64,000 bases of DNA from Bdellovibrio sp. GT3. GTDB taxonomy: Bacteria > Bdellovibrionota > Bdellovibrionia > Bdellovibrionales > Bdellovibrionaceae. The stretch lies in NCBI RefSeq assembly GCF_037996765.1, contig NZ_JBBNAD010000003.1:39662-103661 (forward strand), written 5' to 3'. The notes below the pieces were generated by a model. The model did not search any database, was not told the DNA's origin, and saw only the letters and a list, made by a program, of their open reading frames with translations. The translations under genes and the position numbers were made by a program. Below are positions 10,012 through 17,922 of this stretch, in pieces. Within the stretch, counting starts at the first letter, position 1, and the number at the start of each line of letters is the position of its first letter.

Positions 10012-10398
10012 ATGACTTTACCACTTCAATACTTTCAGCTCTGGCTGCTTAAGTTCTTCACATTTTTACTGGGATGTATGTCCTGTTTTTTCTTTCAGGC
10101 AAAAATGGGTATGTCCACGGTCGAAGCTGCGGCTTTGACCGGACTGCTGGGAACTTTTATCCCTGCTACCAAGCGAATTGAAAGCAATCACGTTCATGCG
10201 AACATTTATATGGGCGCCTTTGTCGCCATGGGTTCCAAAGTCACCGAGCAAGGATTCTGGGAGATCCTGCTGGTCTCTGCGATTGGCTCTTTGATTTACT
10301 TTGTGATGAGTCGTTACTTTAAAGGCATGGGCGGGCGTTTGGGCACCATCGCTTTTATCTCGTCACTTCTGGGACTGGCACTGAAGGTGATGGTATGA
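10012..10398 (+). CDS. Four-helix membrane protein, half A of a paralogous pair
   Basis: A 128-residue integral membrane protein with about four hydrophobic segments. The ATG at 10012 has AGGA at 10002-10005; an upstream TTG at 9997 is less likely. I do not recognise a named family. Its stop overlaps the start of the next gene (ATGA at 10395), and the two proteins share a pattern: GAFVAMGSK here against GATFVGMTDK in the partner, followed about 33 residues later by GMGGRLGTIAF against GIGGGLGAAAF. This suggests two related halves that work as a heterodimer, as in split transporters. Substrate unknown. Confidence 0.75.
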   Translation: MTLPLQYFQLWLLKFFTFLLGCMSCFFFQAKMGMSTVEAAALTGLLGTFIPATKRIESNHVHANIYMGAFVAMGSKVTEQGFWEILLVSAIGSLIYFVMSRYFKGMGGRLGTIAFISSLLGLALKVMV

Positions 10399-10775
10399 CG
10401 TTGTTTGGAGTCTTGCTGGTTTCAGTGCTTGGGGCGCAAGCGACATATTTTTTGATTCACCAGAAACATTGGCCAACGGTCAGAGCTTCGGCATTTCCGG
10501 CGTTGCTCTTTGTGATTTTCCTAAGAGTGTCTGGTGTGAACTGGGATGGCGCCCTTCAAGGGGCCTTCTTTGGTGCCACCTTCGTGGGGATGACAGATAA
10601 ATCCCGCCTTGGTTGGAAAAGAGTGTTAGTTGCCAGTTTGGTGTATGGTGTGGTCTTTACTTTCCTGATTCCACTTGCGAGAGGAATTGGCGGAGGTTTG
10701 GGAGCTGCGGCCTTTGCATCTTGTTCGGTTGTCTACTTTGCAACGGGTGTTATCAAGAAGTTTCAGAAAGCTTAG
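10395..10775 (+). CDS. Four-helix membrane protein, half B of a paralogous pair
   Basis: A 126-residue membrane protein translated from an ATG that overlaps the stop of the preceding gene by four bases, implying translational coupling. It has about four hydrophobic helices. It shares spacing and a glycine-rich GxGGxLGxxAF motif with its neighbour (see that entry), so the two look like products of an old duplication. The lysine after the GATFVGM helix and the arginine in the helix before GIGGGLG are conserved in character between both halves. No family name can be supported; a small-solute channel or transporter is one possibility. Confidence 0.75.
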   Translation: MTLFGVLLVSVLGAQATYFLIHQKHWPTVRASAFPALLFVIFLRVSGVNWDGALQGAFFGATFVGMTDKSRLGWKRVLVASLVYGVVFTFLIPLARGIGGGLGAAAFASCSVVYFATGVIKKFQKA

Positions 10776-10852
10776 CACTGAAGAGTTTGTACTATGCGGG
10801 ACTTATCATAGACTGCTTGATGTTTCGTTCCGTCGTTGCTTAGATTTAGGGC

Positions 10853-11509
10853 ATGACAAACAACTATTTTTCCTCACCCTTTGCCGGCAAATCCCTCAAA
10901 GATCAAACAACTCATCCCAATATAATTGTGGGTGAGCACAGTTACTACTCGGGTTATTATCACGGACACTCCTTTGACGAGTGTGCCTGGTATTTACCTC
11001 GTGATCGCAGCGATGTGGATAAGCTCTATGTTGGGAAATATTGCTCCATCGGTTCCGGAGCCATCTTTATGATGGCGGGCAATCAGGGCCACAGGAAAGA
11101 GTGGATCTCGACATATCCTTTCGCGTTCATAACAAATAATCCTGTCTATGCCGAGGCTCAAAATGGCTATCGTGCTGCCGGCGACACCGTGATTGGCAAT
11201 GATGTGTGGATTGGTGCTGAAGCGATGATTATGCCGGGAGTGCGCATTGGTGATGGTTGTATCATCGGCGCCAGAACTCTGGTTGCAAAAAATGTGGAAC
11301 CATATTCTATCGTCGCCGGAAGTCCCGGGGAAGTTGTCAGAAAAAGATTTTCCGATCCGGAAATCTCGATGCTGGCTGAAATGAAGTGGTGGGATTGGTC
11401 CGACGACATGCTAAAAGATGCCATGCCGATTTTGACCAGCAATGAAATTGTGAATCTGTATCGCTACTGGGAAAAACGTAAAGTTCAGTCTCCAGTTGAT
11501 GCTTTGTAA
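10853..11509 (+). CDS. CatB/Vat-type xenobiotic acetyltransferase
   Basis: A 218-residue left-handed beta-helix acyltransferase of the type B chloramphenicol / streptogramin A acetyltransferase family. It transfers acetyl from acetyl-CoA to a hydroxyl group. The hexapeptide repeats are clear ([44 protein letters not shown]) and the catalytic-type histidine is present as His80 in NQGHRKEW. The C-terminal WWDWS segment is also typical. True substrate is unknown: many chromosomal members act on sugars or unknown metabolites and give no resistance. Its 3' end overlaps the convergent SRPBCC gene by 25 bases. Confidence 0.88.
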   Translation: MTNNYFSSPFAGKSLKDQTTHPNIIVGEHSYYSGYYHGHSFDECAWYLPRDRSDVDKLYVGKYCSIGSGAIFMMAGNQGHRKEWISTYPFAFITNNPVYAEAQNGYRAAGDTVIGNDVWIGAEAMIMPGVRIGDGCIIGARTLVAKNVEPYSIVAGSPGEVVRKRFSDPEISMLAEMKWWDWSDDMLKDAMPILTSNEIVNLYRYWEKRKVQSPVDAL

Positions 11510-11940
11510 GCACCTTTGCGCAGATTGATTCCGTATTCCAAAAAAGCTTTCATGGCGCAGATCATCTGTGACCAACCCATGCAGTTGCCGTAGGAGGATT
11601 TGATGCCTTCTTCGGTGTCAGGCCATCCGGTTTCATACACTTTTACTTTGGTTTCAGCCGAGTTCAACGCTTCAAAGTGAAACTCGACATTATTCCAACC
11701 ACCGGTGGTGTTTTCCCATTCGAACATGATTAATTTGTCCTGAACGACTTGTTTGGATTTAACATTAAAGGGACCGGGGAAGTCGGCGAATTCCCATTCA
11801 ACTGTTTCACCTTGTTTCAACGGCGCTGAGGCATGCCCCGTTACAAAGTAAGAACTGATTTTCTTGTTGTCATAGACTGCGGCAAAAACCTCAGAGACGG
11901 GTTTTTGAATTATAATCCACACTTCGAACTTTGGAATCAT
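11485..11940 (-). CDS. SRPBCC (AHSA1-like) domain protein
   Basis: A 151-residue single-domain protein of the START/Bet v1-like fold. The AHSA1/SRPBCC signature is visible as [18 protein letters not shown] at the N-terminus, a central VEWEF and WENTTGG strand, and the C-terminal [16 protein letters not shown] helix. These proteins bind hydrophobic ligands or act as Hsp90 co-factors; no specific ligand can be assigned. The start has a GGAGG upstream (11948-11953 on the complement). It stands alone on the minus strand. Confidence 0.82.
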   Translation of the reverse strand: MIPKFEVWIIIQKPVSEVFAAVYDNKKISSYFVTGHASAPLKQGETVEWEFADFPGPFNVKSKQVVQDKLIMFEWENTTGGWNNVEFHFEALNSAETKVKVYETGWPDTEEGIKSSYGNCMGWSQMICAMKAFLEYGINLRKGAYKASTGD

Positions 11941-12001
11941 GGGTAACCTCCACGGGAGATTTAATCATTGATCGAATTGTGAATCGTTGTAAAGTGAATC
12001 C

Positions 12002-12610
12002 ATGACATCTTTCGCCAGTGAATTGCAGTGGATTGAACAGAACTTCCGTGAAATCAAAGAGTCCGATCAGGTCTCTTTGGATATGCGCTATGCCAGCGTG
12101 AACAATTTTATGAGCCAGGATATTTACGAGGGCTTTGGCCGTTGCTTTGTGGCGCCAGTCACCTACGAGATGTTCATGCGCGCCTGTGAAAACTTAAAGA
12201 AAAAACATCCCACCTTGAAGTTTGTTATCTGGGATGCGCTTCGTCCGCGCAGCATTCAGGCAAAGTTTTATCAGTACCTGGAAGGCACTCCTTTTCAGAA
12301 CTATGTAGCAGCACCTTATCCGGGATCTTTGCATAACTTCGGCATGGCGATGGATCTAAGCTTGCGAGAGCGAGACGGGGACTATCTGGACATGGGCACA
12401 GGCTTTGATGACTTCCGGGATCTGGCTCAGCCAAAACTAGAACAGAAGTTTTTGAAGTCGGGGGAGTTGAGCAATTTGCAATTTAGCAATCGCATGATTC
12501 TAAGAAACCTGATGGAGAACGAAGGCTTCAAAGTTTTGGAGCATGAGTGGTGGCATTTCAATACTCTTCCTAAAGATCAGGTTCACGGGAAGTTTCCAAT
12601 TTTAGAGTAG
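12002..12610 (+). CDS. D-alanyl-D-alanine dipeptidase (VanX/DdpX-like, M15D)
   Basis: A 202-residue zinc peptidase that cleaves D-Ala-D-Ala. All key residues line up with VanX: Arg81 in WDALRPRS, the zinc ligands His111 and Asp118 in SLHNFGMAMD, catalytic Glu182 and zinc ligand His185 in HEWWHF. There is no signal peptide, so it should act in the cytoplasm. No vanH or vanA neighbours are present, so this is not a vancomycin-resistance cluster; use of peptidoglycan fragments as a D-alanine source is more likely in an organism that digests other cells (inference). Confidence 0.92.
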   Translation: MTSFASELQWIEQNFREIKESDQVSLDMRYASVNNFMSQDIYEGFGRCFVAPVTYEMFMRACENLKKKHPTLKFVIWDALRPRSIQAKFYQYLEGTPFQNYVAAPYPGSLHNFGMAMDLSLRERDGDYLDMGTGFDDFRDLAQPKLEQKFLKSGELSNLQFSNRMILRNLMENEGFKVLEHEWWHFNTLPKDQVHGKFPILE

Positions 12611-12633
12611 TGTCGTGTTTTGGGTAAAAAAAT

Positions 12634-12665
12634 AGCCCTGGAGAATGAAGGGTTTCGCCAGGGCT
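12634..12665 (+). terminator. Stem-loop after the dipeptidase gene
   Basis: AGCCCTGG (12634-12641) and CCAGGGCT (12658-12665) form a perfect 8-bp stem with a 16-base loop, 24 bases after the dipeptidase stop. There is no T-run, so termination by the intrinsic mechanism is uncertain. Confidence 0.45.
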
Positions 12666-12806
12666 TAGAGGGACTCTTGTTCTTAAGGAACTCAATGTTT
12701 TTTAAGGGAAGAGCGAAGCAACATCATTGCATAAATGCTCTCCAACACGAGTTAAAAGTCCGTAAGGCAGCCCCGTTCTAAATTAAAAATCAGCCATCAA
12801 ATCCCC

Positions 12807-12837
12807 AAAGGCGCCTGCCGGTTTTTTGATACACACC
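12807..12837 (+). repeat. Single arm of a dispersed repeat (copy 1)
   Basis: These 31 bases are identical to 34373-34403, where the same sequence forms the left arm and loop of a long inverted repeat. Here the right arm is missing and the sequence diverges exactly after the ACACC of the loop, so this copy looks truncated. Confidence 0.7.
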
Positions 12838-12989
12838 ATGTCAGCAACGGGTGATGCGTGTCGCCATTTTGTCGTATTGGTCTAGATGTTTTTTGCGGCG
12901 CTTACAGATGCTAAAGTGGAGTCTGATAAGTAGTTGAAAACACTAGTGTAAATTTGGCAGTTTTGAGGGGCTAAAAAAACTCATTCTGC

Positions 12990-13022
12990 ACCTTGACGGA
13001 ATGCCATCCGAACCCACATTTA
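12990..13022 (+). promoter_or_regulatory. Sigma-32 (RpoH)-like heat-shock promoter of dnaK
   Basis: CCTTGACG at 12991-12998 matches the heat-shock -35 element and CCCACATTTA at 13013-13022 matches the CCCCATTTA -10 element, with 14 bases between CTTGACG and CCCACATT. The arrangement closely resembles the E. coli dnaK P1 promoter. It predicts a transcript start near 13030 and a leader of about 60 bases. Confidence 0.7.
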
Positions 13023-13049
13023 TCCTGTGTTATTCAAGCTTTAATTAAT

Positions 13050-13074
13050 AAATGCCAAATCCAGGTGGGCATTT
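13050..13074 (+). promoter_or_regulatory. 5' UTR hairpin abutting the dnaK ribosome binding site
   Basis: AAATGCC (13050-13056) pairs with GGCATTT (13068-13074) as a 7-bp stem with an 11-base loop. The Shine-Dalgarno AAGGAG starts at 13075, immediately after the stem. A temperature-sensitive or ribosome-access role is possible, but only the geometry is visible. Confidence 0.5.
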
Positions 13075-13089
13075 AAGGAGAAATCAAAC

Positions 13090-15003
13090 ATGGGTAAAAT
13101 TATTGGTATCGACTTAGGGACGACAAACTCATGCGTCGCTATTATGGAGGGCGGAGAAGCCAAAGTTCTTGTGAACGAAGAAGGCGCTCGCACAACTCCA
13201 TCGGTTGTTGCTTATACAAAAGACGGTGACCGTCTTGTTGGTCAAATCGCTAAACGTCAAGCGGTGACGAATCCAGAGAATACAATCTACTCTGCGAAAC
13301 GTTTCATCGGTCGTCGTTTCGAAGAGATTTCTGAAGAAATCAAACTGGTTCCTTACACTGTTGTTGCTAAAGGCAATGACTGTGCATTCAAAGTTCAAGG
13401 CAAAAACGTATCTCCAGAAGAGATCGGTGCGGCAGTTCTTGGTAAACTTAAAAAAGTTGCTGAAGACTATTTGGGCGAGCCGGTAACTGAAGCAGTTGTG
13501 ACTGTTCCAGCTTACTTCAACGATGCTCAACGCCAAGCTACTAAAGATGCGGGTCGTATCGCAGGTCTTGAAATCAAACGTATCATCAATGAGCCAACAG
13601 CGGCGGCATTGGCGTACGGTATGGATAAGAAAAAAGAAGAGAAGATCGCTATCTTCGACTTCGGTGGTGGTACATTCGATATCTCCATCCTGGAAGTTGG
13701 TGACGGTGTTGTTGAAGTTCGTTCTACGAACGGTGACACTCACTTGGGTGGTGACAACTTCGATACAGTTATCTTGGAATGGTTGATCACTGAGTTCAAA
13801 AAAGACCAAGGTATCGATTTGAAAAACGATAAAATGGCTCTTCAACGTCTTAAAGAGGCAGCTGAGAAAGCTAAAATCGAGCTTTCATCTGCACAAGAGA
13901 CTGAAATCAATTTGCCATTTATTACTGCAGACCAAACAGGTCCTAAGCATTTGCAAACGAAATTGACTCGCGCAAAATTCGATCAAATGACTGAAGATCT
14001 GGTTAAACGCTCTATGGAGCCTTGCCGCAAAGCTTTGGCTGATGCTGGTATGAAAGCTTCTGAAATTGACGAAGTTGTATTGGTGGGTGGTTCTACACGT
14101 ATCCCTTCAATCCAAAAAGCAGTTAAAGAATTCTTCGGCAAAGAGCCAAACCGTACAGTGAACCCGGACGAAGTTGTTGCTATCGGTGCAGCAGTTCAGG
14201 GTGGCGTTCTTGCGGGTGACGTGAAAGACGTGTTGTTGCTAGACGTGACTCCATTGTCTCTTGGTATCGAAACTTTGGGTGGTGTGATGACTCCGCTTAT
14301 CGAGCGCAACACGGCGATTCCTACTAAGAAATCTCAAGTGTTCTCGACGGCAGCTGACAATCAACCAGCCGTAGATATCCACGTTCTTCAAGGTGAGCGT
14401 AAGATGGCTGGCGACAATAAAACACTAGGTCGTTTCGAACTAGTGGGTATTCCACCAGCTCCACGTGGCGTTCCTCAAGTTGAAGTAACATTCGACATGG
14501 ACGCGAACGGTATCTTGCACGTATCGGCGAAGGATATGTCTTCAGGTAAGACTCAAAACATTAAGATCACTGCACAAAGTGGTATGTCTGAAGCGGAAAT
14601 CAAACAAGCCGTTGCGGATGCTGAAGGTCACGCAGAAGAAGATAAGAAAAAAGCTGAGGCAGTGACTCACAGAAATAACCTGGACAACTTGGTTTACCAA
14701 ACTGAGAAATTGATCAAGGATTCTGGTTCTCAATTACCTGAGGCGGAAGTTAAAACTGCGAACGATGCTATCGCTGATGCTAAAAAAGTTCTTGAGAACA
14801 AAGGCGCATCTGCTGATGAATTGAAAGCGGCTTTCGACAAGCTTCAAGCTTTGACTCACACCATGACTTCTGAGCTTTACAAAAAGCAAGGAGCTCAAGG
14901 TGATGCTGGTCAAGGTGCACCAGGTGCAGACGCTGGTGCTGGCGGCGAGAAAAAAGCTGACGGCGACGATGTGATCGACGCTGACTACAAAGACGTAAAC
15001 TAA
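13090..15003 (+). CDS. dnaK: Molecular chaperone DnaK (Hsp70)
   Basis: A 637-residue Hsp70 that binds unfolded peptides in an ATP cycle driven by J-proteins and GrpE. The nucleotide-binding domain begins GIDLGTTNS (residues 6-14) and includes [10 protein letters not shown] and [10 protein letters not shown]. The linker [18 protein letters not shown] leads to the substrate-binding domain. The C-terminal lid ends in a flexible glycine/alanine tail and a variant of the usual EVKD-type end ([11 protein letters not shown]). Length and order are normal. It has its own heat-shock-like promoter and a strong terminator; grpE and dnaJ are not adjacent, so it is a single-gene unit. Codon use is strongly biased compared with its neighbours, as expected for a highly expressed gene. 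Confidence 0.98.
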   Translation: MGKIIGIDLGTTNSCVAIMEGGEAKVLVNEEGARTTPSVVAYTKDGDRLVGQIAKRQAVTNPENTIYSAKRFIGRRFEEISEEIKLVPYTVVAKGNDCAFKVQGKNVSPEEIGAAVLGKLKKVAEDYLGEPVTEAVVTVPAYFNDAQRQATKDAGRIAGLEIKRIINEPTAAALAYGMDKKKEEKIAIFDFGGGTFDISILEVGDGVVEVRSTNGDTHLGGDNFDTVILEWLITEFKKDQGIDLKNDKMALQRLKEAAEKAKIELSSAQETEINLPFITADQTGPKHLQTKLTRAKFDQMTEDLVKRSMEPCRKALADAGMKASEIDEVVLVGGSTRIPSIQKAVKEFFGKEPNRTVNPDEVVAIGAAVQGGVLAGDVKDVLLLDVTPLSLGIETLGGVMTPLIERNTAIPTKKSQVFSTAADNQPAVDIHVLQGERKMAGDNKTLGRFELVGIPPAPRGVPQVEVTFDMDANGILHVSAKDMSSGKTQNIKITAQSGMSEAEIKQAVADAEGHAEEDKKKAEAVTHRNNLDNLVYQTEKLIKDSGSQLPEAEVKTANDAIADAKKVLENKGASADELKAAFDKLQALTHTMTSELYKKQGAQGDAGQGAPGADAGAGGEKKADGDDVIDADYKDVN

Positions 15004-15027
15004 GTTTTCGTTGAAATACTTGTAAAA

Positions 15028-15070
15028 AACCAAAAAGCCCCTGGGGAAACCCAGGGGCTTTTTGGTTTTT
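15028..15070 (+). terminator. Intrinsic terminator of dnaK
   Basis: A long stem, AACCAAAAAGCCCCTGGG against CCCAGGGGCTTTTTGGTT, with a four-base loop and a trailing T5 (15066-15070). It begins 25 bases after the dnaK stop and is a textbook rho-independent terminator. Confidence 0.93.
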
Positions 15071-15160
15071 GGTACGGACACACTTTCTCCAGGGCGAAGG
15101 GGGGCATCTCTGGGATACCTTTTGCTTCACAGGTTCGTGGCTAGCCTGTAGTCTTTAGCT

Positions 15161-15757
15161 ATGGAATTAGTTGATGTCTTTAAAGGTGCTCGCGTCGAAA
15201 AGTTTAAACGTGGTGATGTCCTCTACAAAATGGGAGAGGATCCACGGAGCATCTACTTTCTGATCGAAGGTTTGGTAGGTCTGGTGGTCTGGAGTGAGTC
15301 GGGAAAAGATCATTTGCTCCGTCTATTTAAAAAGAATCAAATATTTGGGCATCGCAGTTTTTTTGCGCAGGAGCCATATCATGCTTCGGCTACAGTGATC
15401 GAAGATGCCACGGTTTATGTGATTTCCAAAGAGGAAATGCGAGACCGTATGAAGGGAAATTGCGATCTGGCGGAAAAGCTTTTGCAAACCCTGGCGGCGG
15501 AGTTACGCCGGGCCGAAGAGAAGCAGGTTGTTTTGACCGAAAAGGACGTCACTGCGCGGATCGCTGAGGCCGTTGTTTACTTCAAGGATTTTCATCCAAC
15601 ACACTCCTGGACTCGGCAGGAGATTGCTGATTTTTGTGGAACGACAGCCGCAACAGTGATTCGAACGCTGGCAAAATTTGTTGATGACGGCCTCATTGAA
15701 CAACGAGGCCGCGAGATCATAATTCTAAATAAGGATGAGTTACTGTCTCAAGGGTAG
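15161..15757 (+). CDS. Crp/Fnr-family transcriptional regulator
   Basis: A 198-residue regulator with an N-terminal cyclic-nucleotide-binding-type beta-roll (residues about 10-110), a dimer helix and a C-terminal winged HTH (TRQEIADFCGTTAATVIRTL, about 147-166). It lacks the N-terminal cysteine cluster of Fnr, so it is not an oxygen-sensing iron-sulfur member; the ligand is unknown. Its 3' end overlaps by 18 bases the convergent persulfide-dioxygenase-like gene, and it stands where the sulfide repressor BigR would stand in comparable operons of other bacteria. Control of the sulfur island is therefore a reasonable inference. Start ATG 15161; ribosome binding site weak. Confidence 0.88.
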   Translation: MELVDVFKGARVEKFKRGDVLYKMGEDPRSIYFLIEGLVGLVVWSESGKDHLLRLFKKNQIFGHRSFFAQEPYHASATVIEDATVYVISKEEMRDRMKGNCDLAEKLLQTLAAELRRAEEKQVVLTEKDVTARIAEAVVYFKDFHPTHSWTRQEIADFCGTTAATVIRTLAKFVDDGLIEQRGREIIILNKDELLSQG

Positions 15758-16606
15758 CTTGACGTAACTGACGCCGTTGTCTTCAGGCTCTGGTAAATGC
15801 CCTGCGCGGATGTTGATCTGAATACTGGGCAACAAAAGCTTGGGAGCGCTTAAAGCAGTATCCCTGTTTTTTCTGAACGCCACAAATTCCTCTTTTGTGG
15901 TGTCTTCTTTTAGTTGAATATTCTTTTCCTTTTCCTCACCAACTGTTGTTTGGAATTTTAGTTCGCGTCCCTCAGGCTGATAGTCATGACAGACGAATAC
16001 CCGCGTCGTGTCTGGCAGCGTGTAGATTCTCTTTGTGATGGAATCAAACAGGGCGTCGGCACTGCCGGCGGGAAAGTCACAGCGACCAGTACCGGAATCC
16101 GGCATGAAGATCGCGTCACCAGTAAACAGAGCATCCTCGATAAGGTAGGAGGAGCACGCCGGCGTGTGACCTGGTGTAAAAAGAGTTTTAATTTTTAATG
16201 AGCCGGCCTGCAAGATTTCCTCGTCCTTTAAAAGAATATCGAAGTGCACTCCGAAGGTATTAAAGTCTTTGGTCAGATTGAAGACAGGATTGAATAGTCG
16301 CTGAACTTCAAGGATGCGCTCACCAATGGCGACTTTTATTTCAGGATAGATTTTTTTAATGAGCTGCGAACTGGAGAGGTGATCTGCATGGGCATGGGTT
16401 TCCATCACAAAGTGTGGCTTAAGCTGAAGCTCATTCAGATATGAAATCACTTTATCCATTGATCCTGTGGATAGCTTTGAGCTGCCTGGATCATAGTCCC
16501 AGACGGGATCGATGATCACCGCATCCCGGGTTTTCGGATCGTGAACTACATAGGTCAATGTCGATGTGGCTGAATCAAAGAAGTGTTGAATTTGGATGTT
16601 TTTCAT
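15740..16606 (-). CDS. Persulfide-dioxygenase-like MBL-fold hydrolase (copy 1)
   Basis: A 288-residue metallo-beta-lactamase-fold protein of the Blh/ETHE1-like group, which oxidises glutathione persulfide to sulfite. The metal motif is HAHADH (His71, His73, Asp75, His76), later ligands lie in TPGHTPACSSY, GDAIFMP and FVCHDYQP. The N-terminal DPVWDYDP word is typical of Blh proteins. A paralogue of near-identical layout lies at 20289. The gene is divergent from the rhodanese/transporter operon across 133 bases, so both may share one control region. Start has AAGGAGTCTC upstream (complement). Confidence 0.86.
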   Translation of the reverse strand: MKNIQIQHFFDSATSTLTYVVHDPKTRDAVIIDPVWDYDPGSSKLSTGSMDKVISYLNELQLKPHFVMETHAHADHLSSSQLIKKIYPEIKVAIGERILEVQRLFNPVFNLTKDFNTFGVHFDILLKDEEILQAGSLKIKTLFTPGHTPACSSYLIEDALFTGDAIFMPDSGTGRCDFPAGSADALFDSITKRIYTLPDTTRVFVCHDYQPEGRELKFQTTVGEEKEKNIQLKEDTTKEEFVAFRKNRDTALSAPKLLLPSIQINIRAGHLPEPEDNGVSYVKLPLRQ

Positions 16607-16739
16607 TTTGAGACTCCTTGCTTATGGGTCCTCGTATTTGTTTTAGATTAGGTTTTTCCCAAAGGAATCGTTATGTCGGCCATCATAATGGGCTGGCCAC
16701 GCATGATTTAGGATCAAAAGAGTCAAAAGGAGTTTTTTT
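16607..16739. promoter_or_regulatory. Divergent control region of the first sulfur module
   Basis: These 133 bases separate two divergent sulfur genes. A dyad, GGCCA (16678-16682) and TGGCC (16694-16698), spaced by 11 bases, is the only symmetric site I can see and could be an operator. The rhodanese gene has a clear AAGGAG at 16727-16732. Confidence 0.35.
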
Positions 16740-17051
16740 ATGCGTGAGATAATATGCGAAGAACTAAAGAAAAGGCTGGGCCACATTCGCATTGTCGATG
16801 TTCGCACACCAGAGGAATTCACGGGAGAGTTGGGACATATTCACAACTCAGAGCTGATCACCCTCGGGCCGGATTTGGAGTCTTTTTTAAAAGAGCAATC
16901 CAGAGAACAGGAGATTGTCTTTGTCTGCCGTAGCGGTGCGCGCTCGGGTCAAACGACTCTCCTTAGTGAAGAACTTGGATATGTAAACACTTACAATTTG
17001 GTTGGCGGCATGCTTCGTTGGAACGAACTAGGCTACGCAAAGGAGAGATAG
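16740..17051 (+). CDS. Single-domain rhodanese
   Basis: A 103-residue rhodanese-fold sulfurtransferase. The active-site loop CRSGARSG places the catalytic cysteine at residue 63, and the domain opens with the usual VDVRTPEEF. It would carry sulfane sulfur as a persulfide, for example between glutathione persulfide, thiosulfate and acceptors. It is the first gene of a four-gene operon with two YeeE/YedE halves and a TauE exporter: its stop is directly followed by the next ATG. The loop has no extra domain and there is no signal peptide, so it is cytoplasmic. Confidence 0.92.
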   Translation: MREIICEELKKRLGHIRIVDVRTPEEFTGELGHIHNSELITLGPDLESFLKEQSREQEIVFVCRSGARSGQTTLLSEELGYVNTYNLVGGMLRWNELGYAKER

Positions 17052-17474
17052 ATGATGCAGTCAATACTTTCAGCCTTGAGCGGAGGCGCTTTGATTGGTT
17101 TAGCGGCCTCTTTGATGTTGATTCTGAATGGCCGGGTCACCGGCATCAGCGGGATCGCGAATGGGCTGTTAACAAAAAATAAAGGTGATTACCTATGGCG
17201 ATTCGCCTTTATCGGTGGACTTGTTTTAGGTGGTGCAGTGCTGGGGCAGGTAATGCCGCAAGCTTTGGAGAGTACGATTTCACGCGAGACCTGGGTCATA
17301 GCCTTGGCGGGCGTGATCGTGGGTTTTGGAACGGTCTATGGCAGTGGTTGTACGAGTGGTCATGGTGTTTGCGGGATATCCCGTCTTTCACCTCGTTCTC
17401 TGGTGGCTACCGCGGTGTTTATTGCTATCGGAATGTTGACAGCAACAGTTTTGAAAATGGTTGTGGGGTTTTAA
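17052..17474 (+). CDS. YeeE/YedE-family transporter, N-terminal half (copy 1)
   Basis: A 140-residue membrane protein corresponding to the first half of YeeE/YedE (DUF395) transporters, also known as PmpA when split. YeeE of E. coli-type bacteria imports thiosulfate through conserved cysteines; here the motif GSGCTSGHGVCG near residue 95-106 carries two of them. The preceding stop and this start are contiguous, and its own stop is contiguous with the ATG of the second half, so the two halves are co-translated. The related pair at 21162-22035 is split at the same place. Transport of thiosulfate or another sulfur species is inferred from family and context. Confidence 0.9.
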   Translation: MMQSILSALSGGALIGLAASLMLILNGRVTGISGIANGLLTKNKGDYLWRFAFIGGLVLGGAVLGQVMPQALESTISRETWVIALAGVIVGFGTVYGSGCTSGHGVCGISRLSPRSLVATAVFIAIGMLTATVLKMVVGF

Positions 17475-17915
17475 ATGAAAAAGCAAAATCATATGAGAGT
17501 GGGAGTGGCCTTGGGGGTGGGTTTTTTATTTGCCCTGGGGTTGGGAGTTTCCGGAATGACTCAGCCCCAAAAAGTAATTGGATTTCTGCAACTGGGTGAA
17601 GGCTGGGACCCGTCGTTAATTTTTGTGATGGTGGGGGCTATTCCGGTTAATGCATTATTCTATTTTCTGTTTAAGAAAAAACAGAGTCCACTGTTAGATA
17701 CCAAGTGGCATGTGCCCACCTCACGCGAGATTTCCAAGCCGTTGGTAATCGGAAGTGCGCTTTTTGGATTCGGATGGGCATTGGGAGGTTACTGTCCCGG
17801 GCCGGCGTTGACTTCGGTTGGCAGCGGTTCTCAGGCGGCAGTGATTTTTGTTGGTGCCATGTTCGGCGGAATGATTCTGCATCGTTTTTATCAACGCTTG
17901 CAAAGTTCAAAGTGA
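17475..17915 (+). CDS. YeeE/YedE-family transporter, C-terminal half (copy 1)
   Basis: A 146-residue membrane protein matching the second half (PmpB) of YeeE/YedE transporters. The hallmark GFGWALGGYCPGPAL lies around residue 96-110, and GLGVSGMTQPQKVIGFL near the N-terminus is shared with the second copy. It begins on the base after the stop of the first half, which supports a heterodimer or tandem complex. Eight bases separate it from the TauE gene. It is not a frameshift product: the start codon is proper and the split is repeated in the paralogous pair. Confidence 0.9.
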   Translation: MKKQNHMRVGVALGVGFLFALGLGVSGMTQPQKVIGFLQLGEGWDPSLIFVMVGAIPVNALFYFLFKKKQSPLLDTKWHVPTSREISKPLVIGSALFGFGWALGGYCPGPALTSVGSGSQAAVIFVGAMFGGMILHRFYQRLQSSK

Positions 17916-17922
17916 GGAAGTC

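Larger units (their letters stand above)
12611..13089 (+). other. Gene-free region upstream of dnaK
   Basis: No coding frame is convincing in these 479 bases. It holds a stem-loop (12634-12665), one arm of a dispersed repeat (12807-12837), a sigma-32-like promoter (12990-13022) and a hairpin next to the dnaK ribosome binding site (13050-13074). Between 12840 and 12985 I see nothing assignable. Confidence 0.6.

Noticed and set aside
10853..12610. CatB-like plus VanX-like genes as an antibiotic-resistance cluster
   Set aside because: They are separate transcripts, vanH and vanA are absent, and both families have common chromosomal members with metabolic roles.
12611..13089. A CIRCE element upstream of dnaK
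   Set aside because: The expected TTAGCACTC-N9-GAGTGCTAA dyad is not present; the promoter resembles sigma-32 sites instead.
13129..13845. A 238-residue minus-strand frame inside dnaK
   Set aside because: Antisense to a highly biased gene; composition is Phe/Ser/Thr-rich as expected of such shadows.
17052..17915. The two YeeE/YedE halves as one gene broken by a frameshift
   Set aside because: Each half has its own start codon and the same split is found in the second copy at 21162-22035.
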